Source: Flavobacterium gilvum
Lineage (GTDB): Bacteria > Bacteroidota > Bacteroidia > Flavobacteriales > Flavobacteriaceae
NCBI RefSeq assembly: GCF_001761465.1
Contig: NZ_CP017479.1
Location: 1,178,001 to 1,242,000 of the forward strand
Reading direction: 5' to 3'
Length of the DNA stretch: 64,000 nt
Positions within the stretch are counted from its first letter, which is position 1. The number at the start of each line of letters is the position of its first letter. Positions 55,131 to 63,410 of the stretch are shown piece after piece. Position numbers and translations under genes: made by a program. The notes beneath the pieces are model-generated. The model was not told the DNA's origin. It saw only the letters and a list, made by a program, of their open reading frames with translations, and made no database searches.

Positions 55131-55235
55131 GTTATAAATAGTACTTTCATTTCAGGAGCCTTGTCTTTGTGTATGTCGCTGTAAAACTTCATAAACAAAA
55201 CGGCATTTTCGTCTGTGTCCTCTGCTATTTACTCT
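55131..55235 (-). pseudogene. Remnant of a second integrase C-terminus
   Basis: On the minus strand the frame reads AEDTDENAVLFMKFYSDIHK, closely matching EDTDENADLFMKFSDLIQ of the intact integrase (residues 406-423). The DNA at 55183-55222 agrees with 55349-55388 in 37 of 40 bases. A stop codon lies two codons before it, so only a ~35-codon tail remains. It indicates a lost integrase gene or a recombination that replaced the tail. Confidence 0.75.
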
Positions 55236-55250
55236 AATTTTAAGTTTATT

Positions 55251-56603
55251 TTATTCGTTGGTTCCGTTTTTTATAACTGTAAATTGTGGTTTTGGTTCTT
55301 GCTCTGTTTTTTTTTGCTCGGCCTCCCTTTGTTTTTGTATAAGATCAGAAAACTTCATAAATAAATCGGCATTTTCGTCGGTGTCCTCCGGGGCATTTAT
55401 GTAAACGCGGAAGATGGATTCTTTGGAATGTCCGGAAATTCCCATTAATACAGGTGTGGGTATTTTCTTATAGTAGTTGCTACAGAAGGAGCGCCGAAAC
55501 GAATGCGTGGTTATGAGTTTATATTTTTCGTATTCCTTGAATTCTTTGCGCCCGGTCTTTGCATCAAATATTTTGCCCTCTGTCATTTGATTAATTTTGG
55601 CAATCTCACATACTTTTTTGATATGGTCGTTTAGTTTTTGAGTTGAAATTTTATAAGGGAAACTATTTTCGAGTAGGTCAATGATGTACGGGGATATTAT
55701 TCCAATTGTAACGGCTTTCTTTGTTTTCTGCTGAATTAAATCTAAATACATTTTCCCGTTTTTGTATCGAATATTGTCTTTTGTAATGTTAAGCAAATCC
55801 CCACCACGTTGTCCAATCTCGCACCCAATCAAAAGCCATTTTCGGGCGTTTTGATAGGCTTCACTTGTTATGTCTGCTTTGCGTATTTCGTCCAATTCAT
55901 TAAAAGACAATGTTTGAATATATCTGTCGTCATCGCTTTCAGATACTATGTTAATTTGCTTTGCATACGAATTAACTTGTATGCCTTTCTTTTCAGCTTC
56001 ATTGCAAACGGTCTTAATGTTTGCAATATGCTTTGAGGCTGTGTTTACAGCGTACTTTTTGGTTTTGAGTAACCAACGTTCAAATCCATCTATAAATCCC
56101 TGAGTAATGTCTATAAAATGAATTTTCTTTTTAGTTTTTTTTTCGTATTCACTGAGCATTTGTTTGGTTGATATAAAACTGTTTTTTCTGCTCAAAGAAA
56201 TACCGTGTTTAAAACCTCCCTTAACTTTTACTTTCCGGGTGTCTGCATTGTCAATTAAGTCTTGAATGTAATTTGTGATCAATCCCTCGTCAGTTTTTTT
56301 TACACGGTTGAAACACTCTTTAATTTTTGTTTCTAACCAAAAATTATCAATTACAACACTTTCACTCATGACGGCGTTAATGCTGTCAAAAAGGAACGAT
56401 TCTAGTTTTTTGAGGTTGTTAAAGAGAAGTTTGTTTTCTGCGGTGTTCTGTTTGGGACGATCGGTATTGTCGCTCCAGTCTTTTGGATTGATTGTAAATC
56501 CAGTGCTTACCTCAATCATATTTCCACGTCCAAGGGAGGTGTAAACTTTTATTGAAACATTTTTGTTTGCTGAACTTCTTAATCTGAAATTAATTGATGC
56601 CAT
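55251..56603 (-). CDS. Tyrosine recombinase (island integrase)
   Basis: The 450-residue protein has an N-terminal arm-binding part (MASINFRLRSSANKNVSIKV), a SAM-like core-binding domain around residues 105-205 and a catalytic domain with Arg 266 (GQRGGDLL), Lys ~293, His 367 and Arg 370 (THSFRRSF), His 392 (SGHSKES) and Tyr 401 (FRVYINAP). All catalytic residues are present. It is the last gene at the right end, reading inward from attR, and is the likely enzyme for insertion at tRNA-Leu. The C-terminal tail is rich in Glu and Lys. Confidence 0.95.
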   Translation of the reverse strand: MASINFRLRSSANKNVSIKVYTSLGRGNMIEVSTGFTINPKDWSDNTDRPKQNTAENKLLFNNLKKLESFLFDSINAVMSESVVIDNFWLETKIKECFNRVKKTDEGLITNYIQDLIDNADTRKVKVKGGFKHGISLSRKNSFISTKQMLSEYEKKTKKKIHFIDITQGFIDGFERWLLKTKKYAVNTASKHIANIKTVCNEAEKKGIQVNSYAKQINIVSESDDDRYIQTLSFNELDEIRKADITSEAYQNARKWLLIGCEIGQRGGDLLNITKDNIRYKNGKMYLDLIQQKTKKAVTIGIISPYIIDLLENSFPYKISTQKLNDHIKKVCEIAKINQMTEGKIFDAKTGRKEFKEYEKYKLITTHSFRRSFCSNYYKKIPTPVLMGISGHSKESIFRVYINAPEDTDENADLFMKFSDLIQKQREAEQKKTEQEPKPQFTVIKNGTNE

Positions 56604-56663
56604 ATTTTAACTTTGAACGGTTGAACAATTCAAAGATATTCAATATGTAGGACGTTTCCAAAA

Positions 56664-56688
56664 GTTGCCAAACATTTGCCAAACATTT
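56664..56688 (+). repeat. Direct repeats near right island end, candidate integrase arm sites
   Basis: Two TTGCCAAAC units, with the same sequence and orientation as at 37169-37196, lie between the integrase start and attR. Their presence at both ends supports a role in site recognition by the integrase. Confidence 0.6.
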
Positions 56689-56835
56689 TTACAATTCCTT
56701 TAAATTTTATTCCATTTCATTCTGTAAAAATTTGGTTGAGTTTTTGTTGTAAACTATTGAAATTGAATAATTTTATATGTGTTTTTGTCTGTTTTTGTAA
56801 AGTTTGTAAAAAGCGCCAAATCGAATGGTTTCTAT

Positions 56836-56850
56836 TCCGGCTCCGGGTAC
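56836..56850 (+). other. attR core
   Basis: The 15-bp copy of the tRNA-Leu 3' end. The bases before it (AATGGTTTCTAT) do not form a tRNA, so this is only the end duplicate. Confidence 0.85.
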
Positions 56851-56851
56851 A

Positions 56852-56880
56852 AAACCTCTTCGAAAGAAGAGGTTTTTTTG
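56852..56880 (+). terminator. Displaced native terminator of tRNA-Leu
   Basis: AAACCTCTTC and GAAGAGGTTT form a perfect stem around GAAA, then a T run. It directly follows attR, where no complete gene stands, so it probably terminated the tRNA before the island entered. Confidence 0.85.
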
Positions 56881-57253
56881 TTTTAAATGGCTTTCTAAAT
56901 ATTTTATTACGAGGAAAATACAATCCAATCGATAAATTTTCTATATTTGATTATGTTTTTTTTAACCTGTAATTGATTATCAAAAGAATGTTGTGGATTC
57001 TTTCGGTTTTGTAAAGGTTTTTTGTGAACCAAAAAATGATTTTGTATCTTTTTTAATAATTGCAGATTATACTGTTGTTAAAAAATTTCAGATTTTTTAT
57101 AAACCCAAATTCTTTGTTTTTAGTGAGTTACCTGCGTATTCAATAAAAAATAAAACGGATTCTTATTTTTTTAATACTTTTTTAATAAATTTCAAGTTAT
57201 TATCGAGTTCTTTGTATAAACAATTTTCTTTTAATTTTAATACTATTATTTTT
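56881..57253. other. AT-rich intergenic region right of the island
   Basis: 373 bp, very AT-rich, without a convincing gene. The open frame from 56993 lacks coding character before the signal peptide at 57254. No clear TANNTTTG motif at proper distance was found. Confidence 0.5.
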
Positions 57254-57688
57254 ATGAAAAAAATATCCTTATTTTTCGTTTTTGCATTATTTTGTTGTGC
57301 AAGTGTTTTTGGTCAAGCTAGAAAAGAATTAAATTTTGGGCTTATTGGTATTAATTATGAAATTCCAGTTTCTAGAGACATTACGATTGCTCCAGGTGTT
57401 GGAACCGATTTTAACTTAGATTGGATTAATCTGGGTGTAAAAGGGAACTACTATTTTGATCATGCATTTGGTATTTCTGATCCTGCATGGGATGTTTACG
57501 GAGGATTGAATCTTGGTTACTCAATCTACAATGGTGATAATGATCATGATAATAGTAGTGATTTAAACCTTGGACTTCAAGTAGGAGGACGTTGGTTCTG
57601 GAATGATAAATGGGGGCTATATGTTGAGCTTGCCGGTGGAAACATTTCTGGGTTTTCTCCTGCAATTGGCTTGACCGTGAAATTATAA
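57254..57688 (+). CDS. Small outer-membrane beta-barrel protein
   Basis: The start at 57254 gives a clean signal peptide (MKKISLFFVFALFCCASVFG, cleavage before QARKEL). The mature ~124 residues show strands typical of an eight-stranded barrel: ELNFGLIGINYEI, DWINLGVKGNYYFD, WDVYGGLNLGYSIY, LGLQVGGRWFWND and a terminal FSPAIGLTVKL. An Asp/Asn-rich loop (NGDNDHDNSSD) lies in the middle. No named family is claimed. It is monocistronic with its own terminator. Confidence 0.8.
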   Translation: MKKISLFFVFALFCCASVFGQARKELNFGLIGINYEIPVSRDITIAPGVGTDFNLDWINLGVKGNYYFDHAFGISDPAWDVYGGLNLGYSIYNGDNDHDNSSDLNLGLQVGGRWFWNDKWGLYVELAGGNISGFSPAIGLTVKL

Positions 57689-57709
57689 CAGCCGGTAACG
57701 ATGGTATTG

Positions 57710-57738
57710 AACCTGAGAGAAATCTCAGGTTTTTTTGT
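57710..57738 (+). terminator. Terminator of the beta-barrel gene
   Basis: AACCTGAGA and TCTCAGGTT around a GAAA loop, followed by seven T. Confidence 0.92.
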
Positions 57739-57830
57739 GCTTTTTTTATTAGATTCTTTTAATAGGGTACAGATGTCACGTATTAAACAGATTGGCACAG
57801 ATTTTAAAATGCGTTGTAAACCAAAATTCA

Positions 57831-57868
57831 GAAATAAAAAACCCCGAAAGTATGAGGCCTTGCGGGGT
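57831..57868 (-). terminator. Terminator of the arabinose gene cluster (minus strand)
   Basis: On the minus strand ACCCCG and CGGGGT form the outer stem, with AAGGCCT inside the loop, then TTTTTATTTC. It lies 71 bp after galM. Confidence 0.75.
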
Positions 57869-57938
57869 AAAAAATTAACAAATGTTTATTTTTAAACTAA
57901 ATGTTCAACCAGAAGCAACAGTCTGATAAGGGTTTTTA

Positions 57939-59126
57939 TTATTTAACTGAAAATTTGAAAGTTGTTTTTGTTTTATAAGTTTCTCCCGGACTTAAAACTG
58001 TAGTCGGGAAATTTTTTTGATTTGGCGAATCCGGATAATGCTGTGTTTCTAGACAAAAACCGGTTCTATGAGCGTAAGTTCCTCCATTTCTCATAGGCAA
58101 GGTTCCGTCAAGGAAGTTACCAGAGTAGAACTGAATTCCAGGTTGGTCTGTGTACACTTCCAAAAGTCTTCCGTTTGCAGGGTAGTAGGCAGAAGCAACC
58201 AAACGATCTCCTTTGTTTTGATTATTTAATACCCAGCAATGGTCGTAACCCAATCCTTTTTTCAATTGATCGTCATTGGCATTGATGTCTTTTCCAACTA
58301 ATTTTGGTTTTCTGAAATCGAATGGCGTATTGGTTACATCAGTCAATTGTCCTGTTGGGATAAGCGTTGCATCTACAGGAACCAATTTATCGGCATCAAT
58401 CATGATTTCGTGATCCAAAATTGGTTTAGTGAAATCAGATGACAGGTTAAAATACGAATGTTGTGTTAAGTTTACCACCGTTTTCTTGTCGGTTGTCGCT
58501 TCATAGGATACGTCCAACGCATTGTCTTTGTTCAAAGTATAAGTTACATAAACGGTTAAGTTTCCTGGATAACCTTCTTCCATATCTTTGGCAACATATT
58601 TTAATTTCAATGAAGCGGTGTCTCCACCTTTGGCTTCTTCGGCGGTCCAAACCACATTGTGGAAACCTAGAGGGCCTCCGTGCAAAGCATTTGGCTCGTT
58701 GTTGATTGCCAATGAATATTCTTTTCCGTCCAAAGTGAATTTTCCTTTTGCGATTCTGTTTCCAAATCTTCCGATAAGAGCTCCAAAATACGGATTGTCT
58801 TTTTGGTATTGTTCCAATGAATTAAAGCCAATTACCACCTCCTCGGATTTACCGTCTTTGTTAGGTACTTTTAGGGAAGAAATTCGGCCACCAAAAGTGA
58901 TGATGCTAACTTCCATTCCTTTGTGGTTTTTAAGGGTATATTGGTCTATTTGTACACCTTTATCGGTTTTTCCATATACCGATTTTGCTATAGATACTGA
59001 GTCTGCAGCATTGGCCTCAAGAGCAGTTTCTGCTCCATCCGTTTTTTTTTCTCCTTTACACTGTACATTCATACTTGCTAAACTTAAAATGGAAATTCCA
59101 TAAATACAACGTTTTACTAGATTCAT
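57939..59126 (-). CDS. galM: Aldose 1-epimerase lipoprotein (GalM family)
   Basis: The protein interconverts alpha and beta anomers of sugars, here probably L-arabinose for AraA. A lipoprotein-type signal ends at Cys in SMNVQCKG, so it acts in the periplasm. The GalM fold motifs are present: GGRISSLKVPNKDG, FGALIGRFGNRIAKG, NALHGGPLGFHNVVW (catalytic His), LTQHSYFNLS (second His) and FCLETQHYPDSPN (Glu base). Its 395-residue length is normal for the exported form. It is the last gene of the arabinose cluster. Confidence 0.93.
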   Translation of the reverse strand: MNLVKRCIYGISILSLASMNVQCKGEKKTDGAETALEANAADSVSIAKSVYGKTDKGVQIDQYTLKNHKGMEVSIITFGGRISSLKVPNKDGKSEEVVIGFNSLEQYQKDNPYFGALIGRFGNRIAKGKFTLDGKEYSLAINNEPNALHGGPLGFHNVVWTAEEAKGGDTASLKLKYVAKDMEEGYPGNLTVYVTYTLNKDNALDVSYEATTDKKTVVNLTQHSYFNLSSDFTKPILDHEIMIDADKLVPVDATLIPTGQLTDVTNTPFDFRKPKLVGKDINANDDQLKKGLGYDHCWVLNNQNKGDRLVASAYYPANGRLLEVYTDQPGIQFYSGNFLDGTLPMRNGGTYAHRTGFCLETQHYPDSPNQKNFPTTVLSPGETYKTKTTFKFSVK

Positions 59127-59166
59127 AAATTATTTGGGTTTTTAGTTAATTAAAAGACTAAAAGTA

Positions 59167-59224
59167 AAAGCCCTAAAGTCAAAAGTATAAAAATTAAATT
59201 CTATTTTTCGGACTTTAGGGCTTT
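59167..59224. repeat. Perfect inverted repeat between araA and galM
   Basis: AAAGCCCTAAAGTC (59167-59180) and its complement (59211-59224) are separated by a 30-bp AT-rich loop. It can act as a partial terminator that lowers galM expression relative to araA, or as an mRNA-stabilising hairpin. Confidence 0.8.
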
Positions 59225-59241
59225 ATTGTTTCTGTTAAAAA

Positions 59242-60753
59242 TTACAGACCGTGTTGAAACAAATGGAAGTACGCTTCATTTGCGTTAAGCGTATCTTTAA
59301 AGTTTCGGATAGTCGTATTGTTATCAATAACCACTAATTCGATTCCGGCGATATCAGCAAAATCTTCCATAAATTCTGTTGTTACCGCTTGGCTGTAAAC
59401 CGTGTGGTGCGCTCCACCGGCAAGAATCCAAGCTGTGGCAGCTACGTCAAGGTTTGGTTTACAATCCCACAATACACGGGCTACAGGAAGTTTTGGCAAA
59501 TCGGCCATTGGTTTTACTGCAGTCACTTCGTTTACGATTAATCTAAAACGAGTTCCCATATCTACCAATGATACGTTGATAGCATCTCCAGCTGGAGAAT
59601 TGAATACCAAACGAGCTGGGTCTTCTTTTCCTCCAATGCCTAGCGGATGTACTTCGCAAGCTGGTTTTCCGTCAGCGATAGATGGACAAATTTCCAACAT
59701 ATGTGATCCCAAAACATACGATTTTTGAGGGGTAAAGTGATAGGTGTAATCTTCCATGAATGAAGTTCCTCCTTCAAGTCCGATGTTCATTACTTTTAAC
59801 GCTCTAACCATTGCAGCAGTTTTCCAGTCTCCTTCTCCTCCAAAACCATAACCATCGGCCATTAAACGTTGTGTTGCAATACCTGGTAATTGTTTCCAGG
59901 CACCAAGGTTTTCAAAAGTATCTGTAAATGCTCCGAAACCGCCTTCTTCTAAGAAAGCTCTCAATCCCAATTCGATTTTTGCAGCATCAACCAAAGATTG
60001 TCTTTTGGCTCCGCCTTCTTTTAAATCATTTGTTAAGTTATAAGATGCTTCGTAAACTGCCAATAAATCAGCTAATTGTTTGTCTGTTACTTTTTCGATA
60101 TGTTTTGTAACATCCGAAGAATCATAGCCATTAACAGAAACTCCAAAACGAATTTGAGCTTCTACTTTATCACCTTCGGTAACGGCAACTTCACGCATAT
60201 TGTCACCAATACGGGCTACTTTTAGGTTTTGCAATTCGTTCCAGCCCAAAGCAACTCTTGTCCAGTTACCCAATTTGGTCAAAACACGGTCTTCTTGCCA
60301 ATGTCCTACAATTACCTTGCGTTTTTTACGCATTCTTGACATCATGAAACCAAATTCTCTGTCTCCGTGAGCCGATTGATTTAAGTTCATGAAATCCATA
60401 TCGATGGTTGCCCATGGAATTTCTGCATTGTATTGTGTGTGTAAATGACATAATGGTTTGTTTAAAATTTTCAAACCACCAATCCACATTTTTGCTGGAG
60501 AGAAAGTGTGCATCCAAGTGATGATTCCAATACAGTTTTTGGCTGAATTTGCCTCCAAACATAAATCTAATACTTGTTTAGGCGATTTTAAAGTGTCTTT
60601 GCAAACTACTTTTACCGGAATTTGAGCCGCGTCATCAAATCCTTTTGCCATAATTGCAGCGTGTTCCGCTACTTTTTTTAATGTTTCTGGTCCGTATAAC
60701 TCTTGGCTTCCTACTACAAACCACACTTCCTTTTGAGATATATCTATTTTCAT
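59242..60753 (-). CDS. araA: L-arabinose isomerase
   Basis: AraA converts L-arabinose to L-ribulose with Mn2+. The 503-residue protein matches the family throughout: [76 protein letters not shown] and [15 protein letters not shown]. These include the metal-binding Glu and His segments. It is placed between araD (upstream) and galM (downstream). The 115-bp spacer to araD is made mainly of heptamer repeats. Confidence 0.97.
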   Translation of the reverse strand: MKIDISQKEVWFVVGSQELYGPETLKKVAEHAAIMAKGFDDAAQIPVKVVCKDTLKSPKQVLDLCLEANSAKNCIGIITWMHTFSPAKMWIGGLKILNKPLCHLHTQYNAEIPWATIDMDFMNLNQSAHGDREFGFMMSRMRKKRKVIVGHWQEDRVLTKLGNWTRVALGWNELQNLKVARIGDNMREVAVTEGDKVEAQIRFGVSVNGYDSSDVTKHIEKVTDKQLADLLAVYEASYNLTNDLKEGGAKRQSLVDAAKIELGLRAFLEEGGFGAFTDTFENLGAWKQLPGIATQRLMADGYGFGGEGDWKTAAMVRALKVMNIGLEGGTSFMEDYTYHFTPQKSYVLGSHMLEICPSIADGKPACEVHPLGIGGKEDPARLVFNSPAGDAINVSLVDMGTRFRLIVNEVTAVKPMADLPKLPVARVLWDCKPNLDVAATAWILAGGAHHTVYSQAVTTEFMEDFADIAGIELVVIDNNTTIRNFKDTLNANEAYFHLFQHGL

Positions 60754-60763
60754 CGTTATTATG

Positions 60764-60868
60764 TTTATTGTTTATCGTTTATTGTTTGTTGTTTATCGTT
60801 TGTCGTTTGAGGATTTATGAAGATTGTATTTTAAAACTATAAACCATAAACCCAAAACTATAAACTCA
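60764..60868. repeat. Two heptamer arrays between araD and araA
   Basis: Seven units of form TTTRTYG run from 60764 to 60812 (last one imperfect), and five units (AAACTAT, AAACCAT, AAACCCA, AAACTAT, AAACTCA) from 60834 to 60868, ending exactly at the araD stop. The two arrays are roughly complementary, as in the atpD-atpC spacer. Confidence 0.85.
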
Positions 60869-61570
60869 TTATTGTCCGTAATACGAATCTTTTCCGTGTT
60901 TGCGTTCGTAATGCTTTTTGATTAATGAATCCTTCAATCGTGGGGCATTCGGATTGATTTGCAAAGTTAGGTACGCCATTTCAGCCACAACTTCAAGAAC
61001 TTTACTGTTGTAAACCGCTTTGGCAGCATTTTTTCCCCAAGCAAATGGACCATGATTTCCTATCAGAATCATTTCGACTTCTTCGTAGGAAAGGTTTTTT
61101 TCTTTGAAACAATCCAAAATCTGAATTCCGGTATTGTGCTCATAGTTTCCTTCAATAAGCGCGTCGGCCATCGGCGGAGCACAAGGAATATCGGCGGTTA
61201 AATGATCGGCATGAGTGGTTCCAAAAATGGGAATGTCACATTGTGATTGCGCCCAGGCCACAGAATAGGTTGCGTGGGTATGTGCCACACCGCCAATGTT
61301 TGGCCAGTTTTTGTACAAATAAGCATGTGTTTTTGTGTCCGAAGAAGGACGCATGTTTCCTTCGATGATATTGTTGTCAAAATCGACAATTACGATATCT
61401 TCTGGTTTCAAATCCTCATAAGGGACGCCGCTTGGTTTGATGGCAAAAACGCCATTTTTGCGGTCAACGGCACTAACGTTTCCAAAAGTGTAAACTACTA
61501 GATTCAATGCGTTCAACTGCATATTTGCCTCGTAGCATTCCTGTTTTAAATCTTTATATATAGAGCTCAT
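60869..61570 (-). CDS. araD: L-ribulose-5-phosphate 4-epimerase
   Basis: AraD turns L-ribulose 5-phosphate into D-xylulose 5-phosphate, entering the pentose phosphate pathway. The start at 61570 gives MSSIYKDLKQECYEANM, as in the family; it overlaps the end of araB by 17 bp. Class II aldolase features are present: NVSAVDR, KPSGVPYEDLKPEDIVIVD, the zinc ligands in THATYSVAWAQ and GTTHADH, and LIGNHGPFAWG. The 233-residue length is normal. Confidence 0.96.
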   Translation of the reverse strand: MSSIYKDLKQECYEANMQLNALNLVVYTFGNVSAVDRKNGVFAIKPSGVPYEDLKPEDIVIVDFDNNIIEGNMRPSSDTKTHAYLYKNWPNIGGVAHTHATYSVAWAQSQCDIPIFGTTHADHLTADIPCAPPMADALIEGNYEHNTGIQILDCFKEKNLSYEEVEMILIGNHGPFAWGKNAAKAVYNSKVLEVVAEMAYLTLQINPNAPRLKDSLIKKHYERKHGKDSYYGQ

Positions 61571-63245
61571 TGTGTTGTTTTTTAATAGATGGATCGGCAT
61601 AAGCACTTAATTGTTCGTAGGCCAAAAGCAATTTGTTGTAAGCGGCAACTTTGTCTAGTTGTGGGAAATATTCGCTTTCAAAAGGGCTTCCCATTTTTTG
61701 GCTCGCTTCAATTACGTTTGGATAAATTCCGGCGGCAACTGCAGCATAAATGGCAGCTCCCAAAGCAGGAGCCTGATCGGATAAAGCTACTTTGATTGGT
61801 TTGTTGAGTACATTGGCCAAAGTCTGCATGATAAATGGGGATTTGCGTGCAACTCCTCCAATTCCGATTACGGTGTCAATTCGAACGCCTTCTTCCTCAA
61901 AACGATCAACGATTTTCTTGGATCCAAAACAAATGGCATTAACCAATGATTTGAATACATGAGGTGCTTTGGTTCCCAATGATAAATTTGAAATAGCACT
62001 TTTGAGTTCCTGATTGGCATCAGGAGTTCGTCGCCCGTTAATCCAATCCAAGGCAAATGGAATACTTTCGGTCAATGGAATTTTTTCAGCTTCAATAGTT
62101 AATTCTTTGATAAGATTATTACTGATTTCCGCTTTCAATTGTTCTTTTTGTTCGTTGGTCAAAAGGGTAGAAGCAGTCAATAAATTTTCGGTTGGCCAAA
62201 GTAATAATTCTTTGTACCAAGCCAATACATCTCCAAAAGCAGATTGCCCCGCTTCAAGACCTATGTATCCCGGAATTACGGATCCGTCAACTTGTCCGCA
62301 GATACCACGAACGGTTTTTGTTCCAATTGATTCTTTGGTGTCCACGATAATATCGCAGGTTGAGGTTCCCATAACGCGAACCAAAGTATGCTCCGCAATT
62401 TTGGCTCCTACTGCACCCGAATGGGCGTCGAATGTTCCAACTGCAATAACGGTATCTGTTGAAAGTCCCAATCGGGTTGCCCATTCTTGGTTTAGATTTC
62501 CTGCAACCAAGTCTGAAGTATAAGTTTCATCATATAAATTTCCGCGAAGCGTTGCTAAATATGGATCTAATTTTTCCAGAAATTCAACGGGAGGTAAACC
62601 GTTCCAGTCTTCATGCCACATCGCTTTGTGACCTGCTGCGCAACGGCTTCTTTTGAATGATTTTAAATCTTTATTGTCGATTAACAGATACGTCATCAAA
62701 TCGCAATGTTCCATCCAAGTGTATGCCGCTTGTTTTACCGCTTCGTCTTCTCTAGCAACATGTAGAATTTTTGCCCAAAACCACTCTGATGAATAGATTC
62801 CTCCTTCGTATTTGGTAAAATTTTCTCCACCCCAATTGGCTGCTAATTCGTTGATTTCGTTGGCCTCGTTTATGGCTGTGTGATCTTTCCATAACACCAT
62901 CATGGCATTTGGATTGTGTTCAAAACCTTTGGTCAAAGCCAATGGAGTTCCGTCTTCGGCAACTGGCACAGGAGAAGATCCAGTGGTGTCAATACAAATG
63001 CTTCGAATCAAAGTAGAATCGACTTTGCTGTTTTCTACCACATATTTTATCGTTGTTTCCAATCCTTCGATATGATCTAATGGATGCTGGCGAAATTGAT
63101 TTATTGATGCGTTACAATATTCTTTGTTTTTCCATCGCTTGTAATCACAAACGTTTGAGGCCAATTCCTGTCCATTTTCAGTGTCTATCAACACTGCACG
63201 TACAGAATCTGAGCCATAATCTAATCCTATTACATAATTTTTCAT
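61554..63245 (-). CDS. araB: Ribulokinase
   Basis: AraB phosphorylates L-ribulose. The FGGY-kinase pattern is complete: IGLDYGSDSVRAVLID (phosphate 1), SICIDTTGSSPVPV (AraB-type), MMVLWKDHTAINEAN, VGTFDAHSGAVG, and the C-terminal adenosine motif GIGGVARKSPFIMQ and ALGAAIYAAVAAG. The 563-residue length fits AraB. ATG 63245 is chosen; a GTG precedes it directly. It is the first gene of the minus-strand cluster and has an operator-like dyad upstream. Confidence 0.95.
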   Translation of the reverse strand: MKNYVIGLDYGSDSVRAVLIDTENGQELASNVCDYKRWKNKEYCNASINQFRQHPLDHIEGLETTIKYVVENSKVDSTLIRSICIDTTGSSPVPVAEDGTPLALTKGFEHNPNAMMVLWKDHTAINEANEINELAANWGGENFTKYEGGIYSSEWFWAKILHVAREDEAVKQAAYTWMEHCDLMTYLLIDNKDLKSFKRSRCAAGHKAMWHEDWNGLPPVEFLEKLDPYLATLRGNLYDETYTSDLVAGNLNQEWATRLGLSTDTVIAVGTFDAHSGAVGAKIAEHTLVRVMGTSTCDIIVDTKESIGTKTVRGICGQVDGSVIPGYIGLEAGQSAFGDVLAWYKELLLWPTENLLTASTLLTNEQKEQLKAEISNNLIKELTIEAEKIPLTESIPFALDWINGRRTPDANQELKSAISNLSLGTKAPHVFKSLVNAICFGSKKIVDRFEEEGVRIDTVIGIGGVARKSPFIMQTLANVLNKPIKVALSDQAPALGAAIYAAVAAGIYPNVIEASQKMGSPFESEYFPQLDKVAAYNKLLLAYEQLSAYADPSIKKQHNELYI

Positions 63246-63267
63246 CACAAATCTTTTAAATTACGGA

Positions 63268-63275
63268 CAAATATA
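63268..63275 (-). promoter_or_regulatory. Candidate -7 element of the araBDA-galM operon
   Basis: On the minus strand TATATTTG fits TANNTTTG. Transcription would start near 63261 with a short leader to ATG 63245. Confidence 0.5.
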
Positions 63276-63290
63276 AAAATAATTATTTAA

Positions 63291-63311
63291 TAAGTGTATA
63301 AAAAACACTTA
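63291..63311. promoter_or_regulatory. Candidate arabinose operator
   Basis: TAAGTGT (63291-63297) and ACACTTA (63305-63311) form a perfect dyad with a 7-bp centre. It lies where the -33 region of the araB promoter should be. A further half-site TAAGTGT occurs at 63391, near the end of the upstream gene. A repressor such as the Bacteroidota AraR is a plausible binder; this is inference. Confidence 0.5.
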
Positions 63312-63410
63312 ATTTATTTCTATCGTAACTTTAATTTAAGATTAAGGTTGCAAAGAATGTTAAACACGTCTTTTAAAATATAATATTTGATAAGTGTTTT
63401 TGTGTTTTGT

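Larger units (their letters stand above)
37099..56850. mobile_element. Integrated genomic island at tRNA-Leu carrying metal resistance genes
   Basis: About 19.75 kb bounded by a 15-bp direct repeat of the tRNA 3' end (TCCGGCTCCGGGTAC at 37099 and 56836). A tyrosine integrase is the last gene at the right end. A strong terminator immediately follows attR, as expected if the tRNA's own terminator was displaced. The replication-like module (HTH, RepA-like ATPase, iteron-like repeats, primase-like protein) occupies the right third; copper/silver-type resistance and possible defence genes occupy the rest. No relaxase, coupling protein or Tra gene is visible, so it would need helpers to move or is a satellite/NBU-like element. 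Confidence 0.85.

Noticed and set aside
56817..56850. Second tRNA gene at attR
   Set aside because: Only the last 15 bases match the tRNA; no D arm or anticodon arm precedes them.
37099..56850. Integrative conjugative element
   Set aside because: No relaxase, coupling protein, VirB4/TraG or other transfer gene is visible, so the term genomic island is used.
56993..57253. N-terminal extension of the small beta-barrel protein
   Set aside because: The extension is AT-driven sequence in front of a perfect signal peptide at 57254; the internal start is clearly better.
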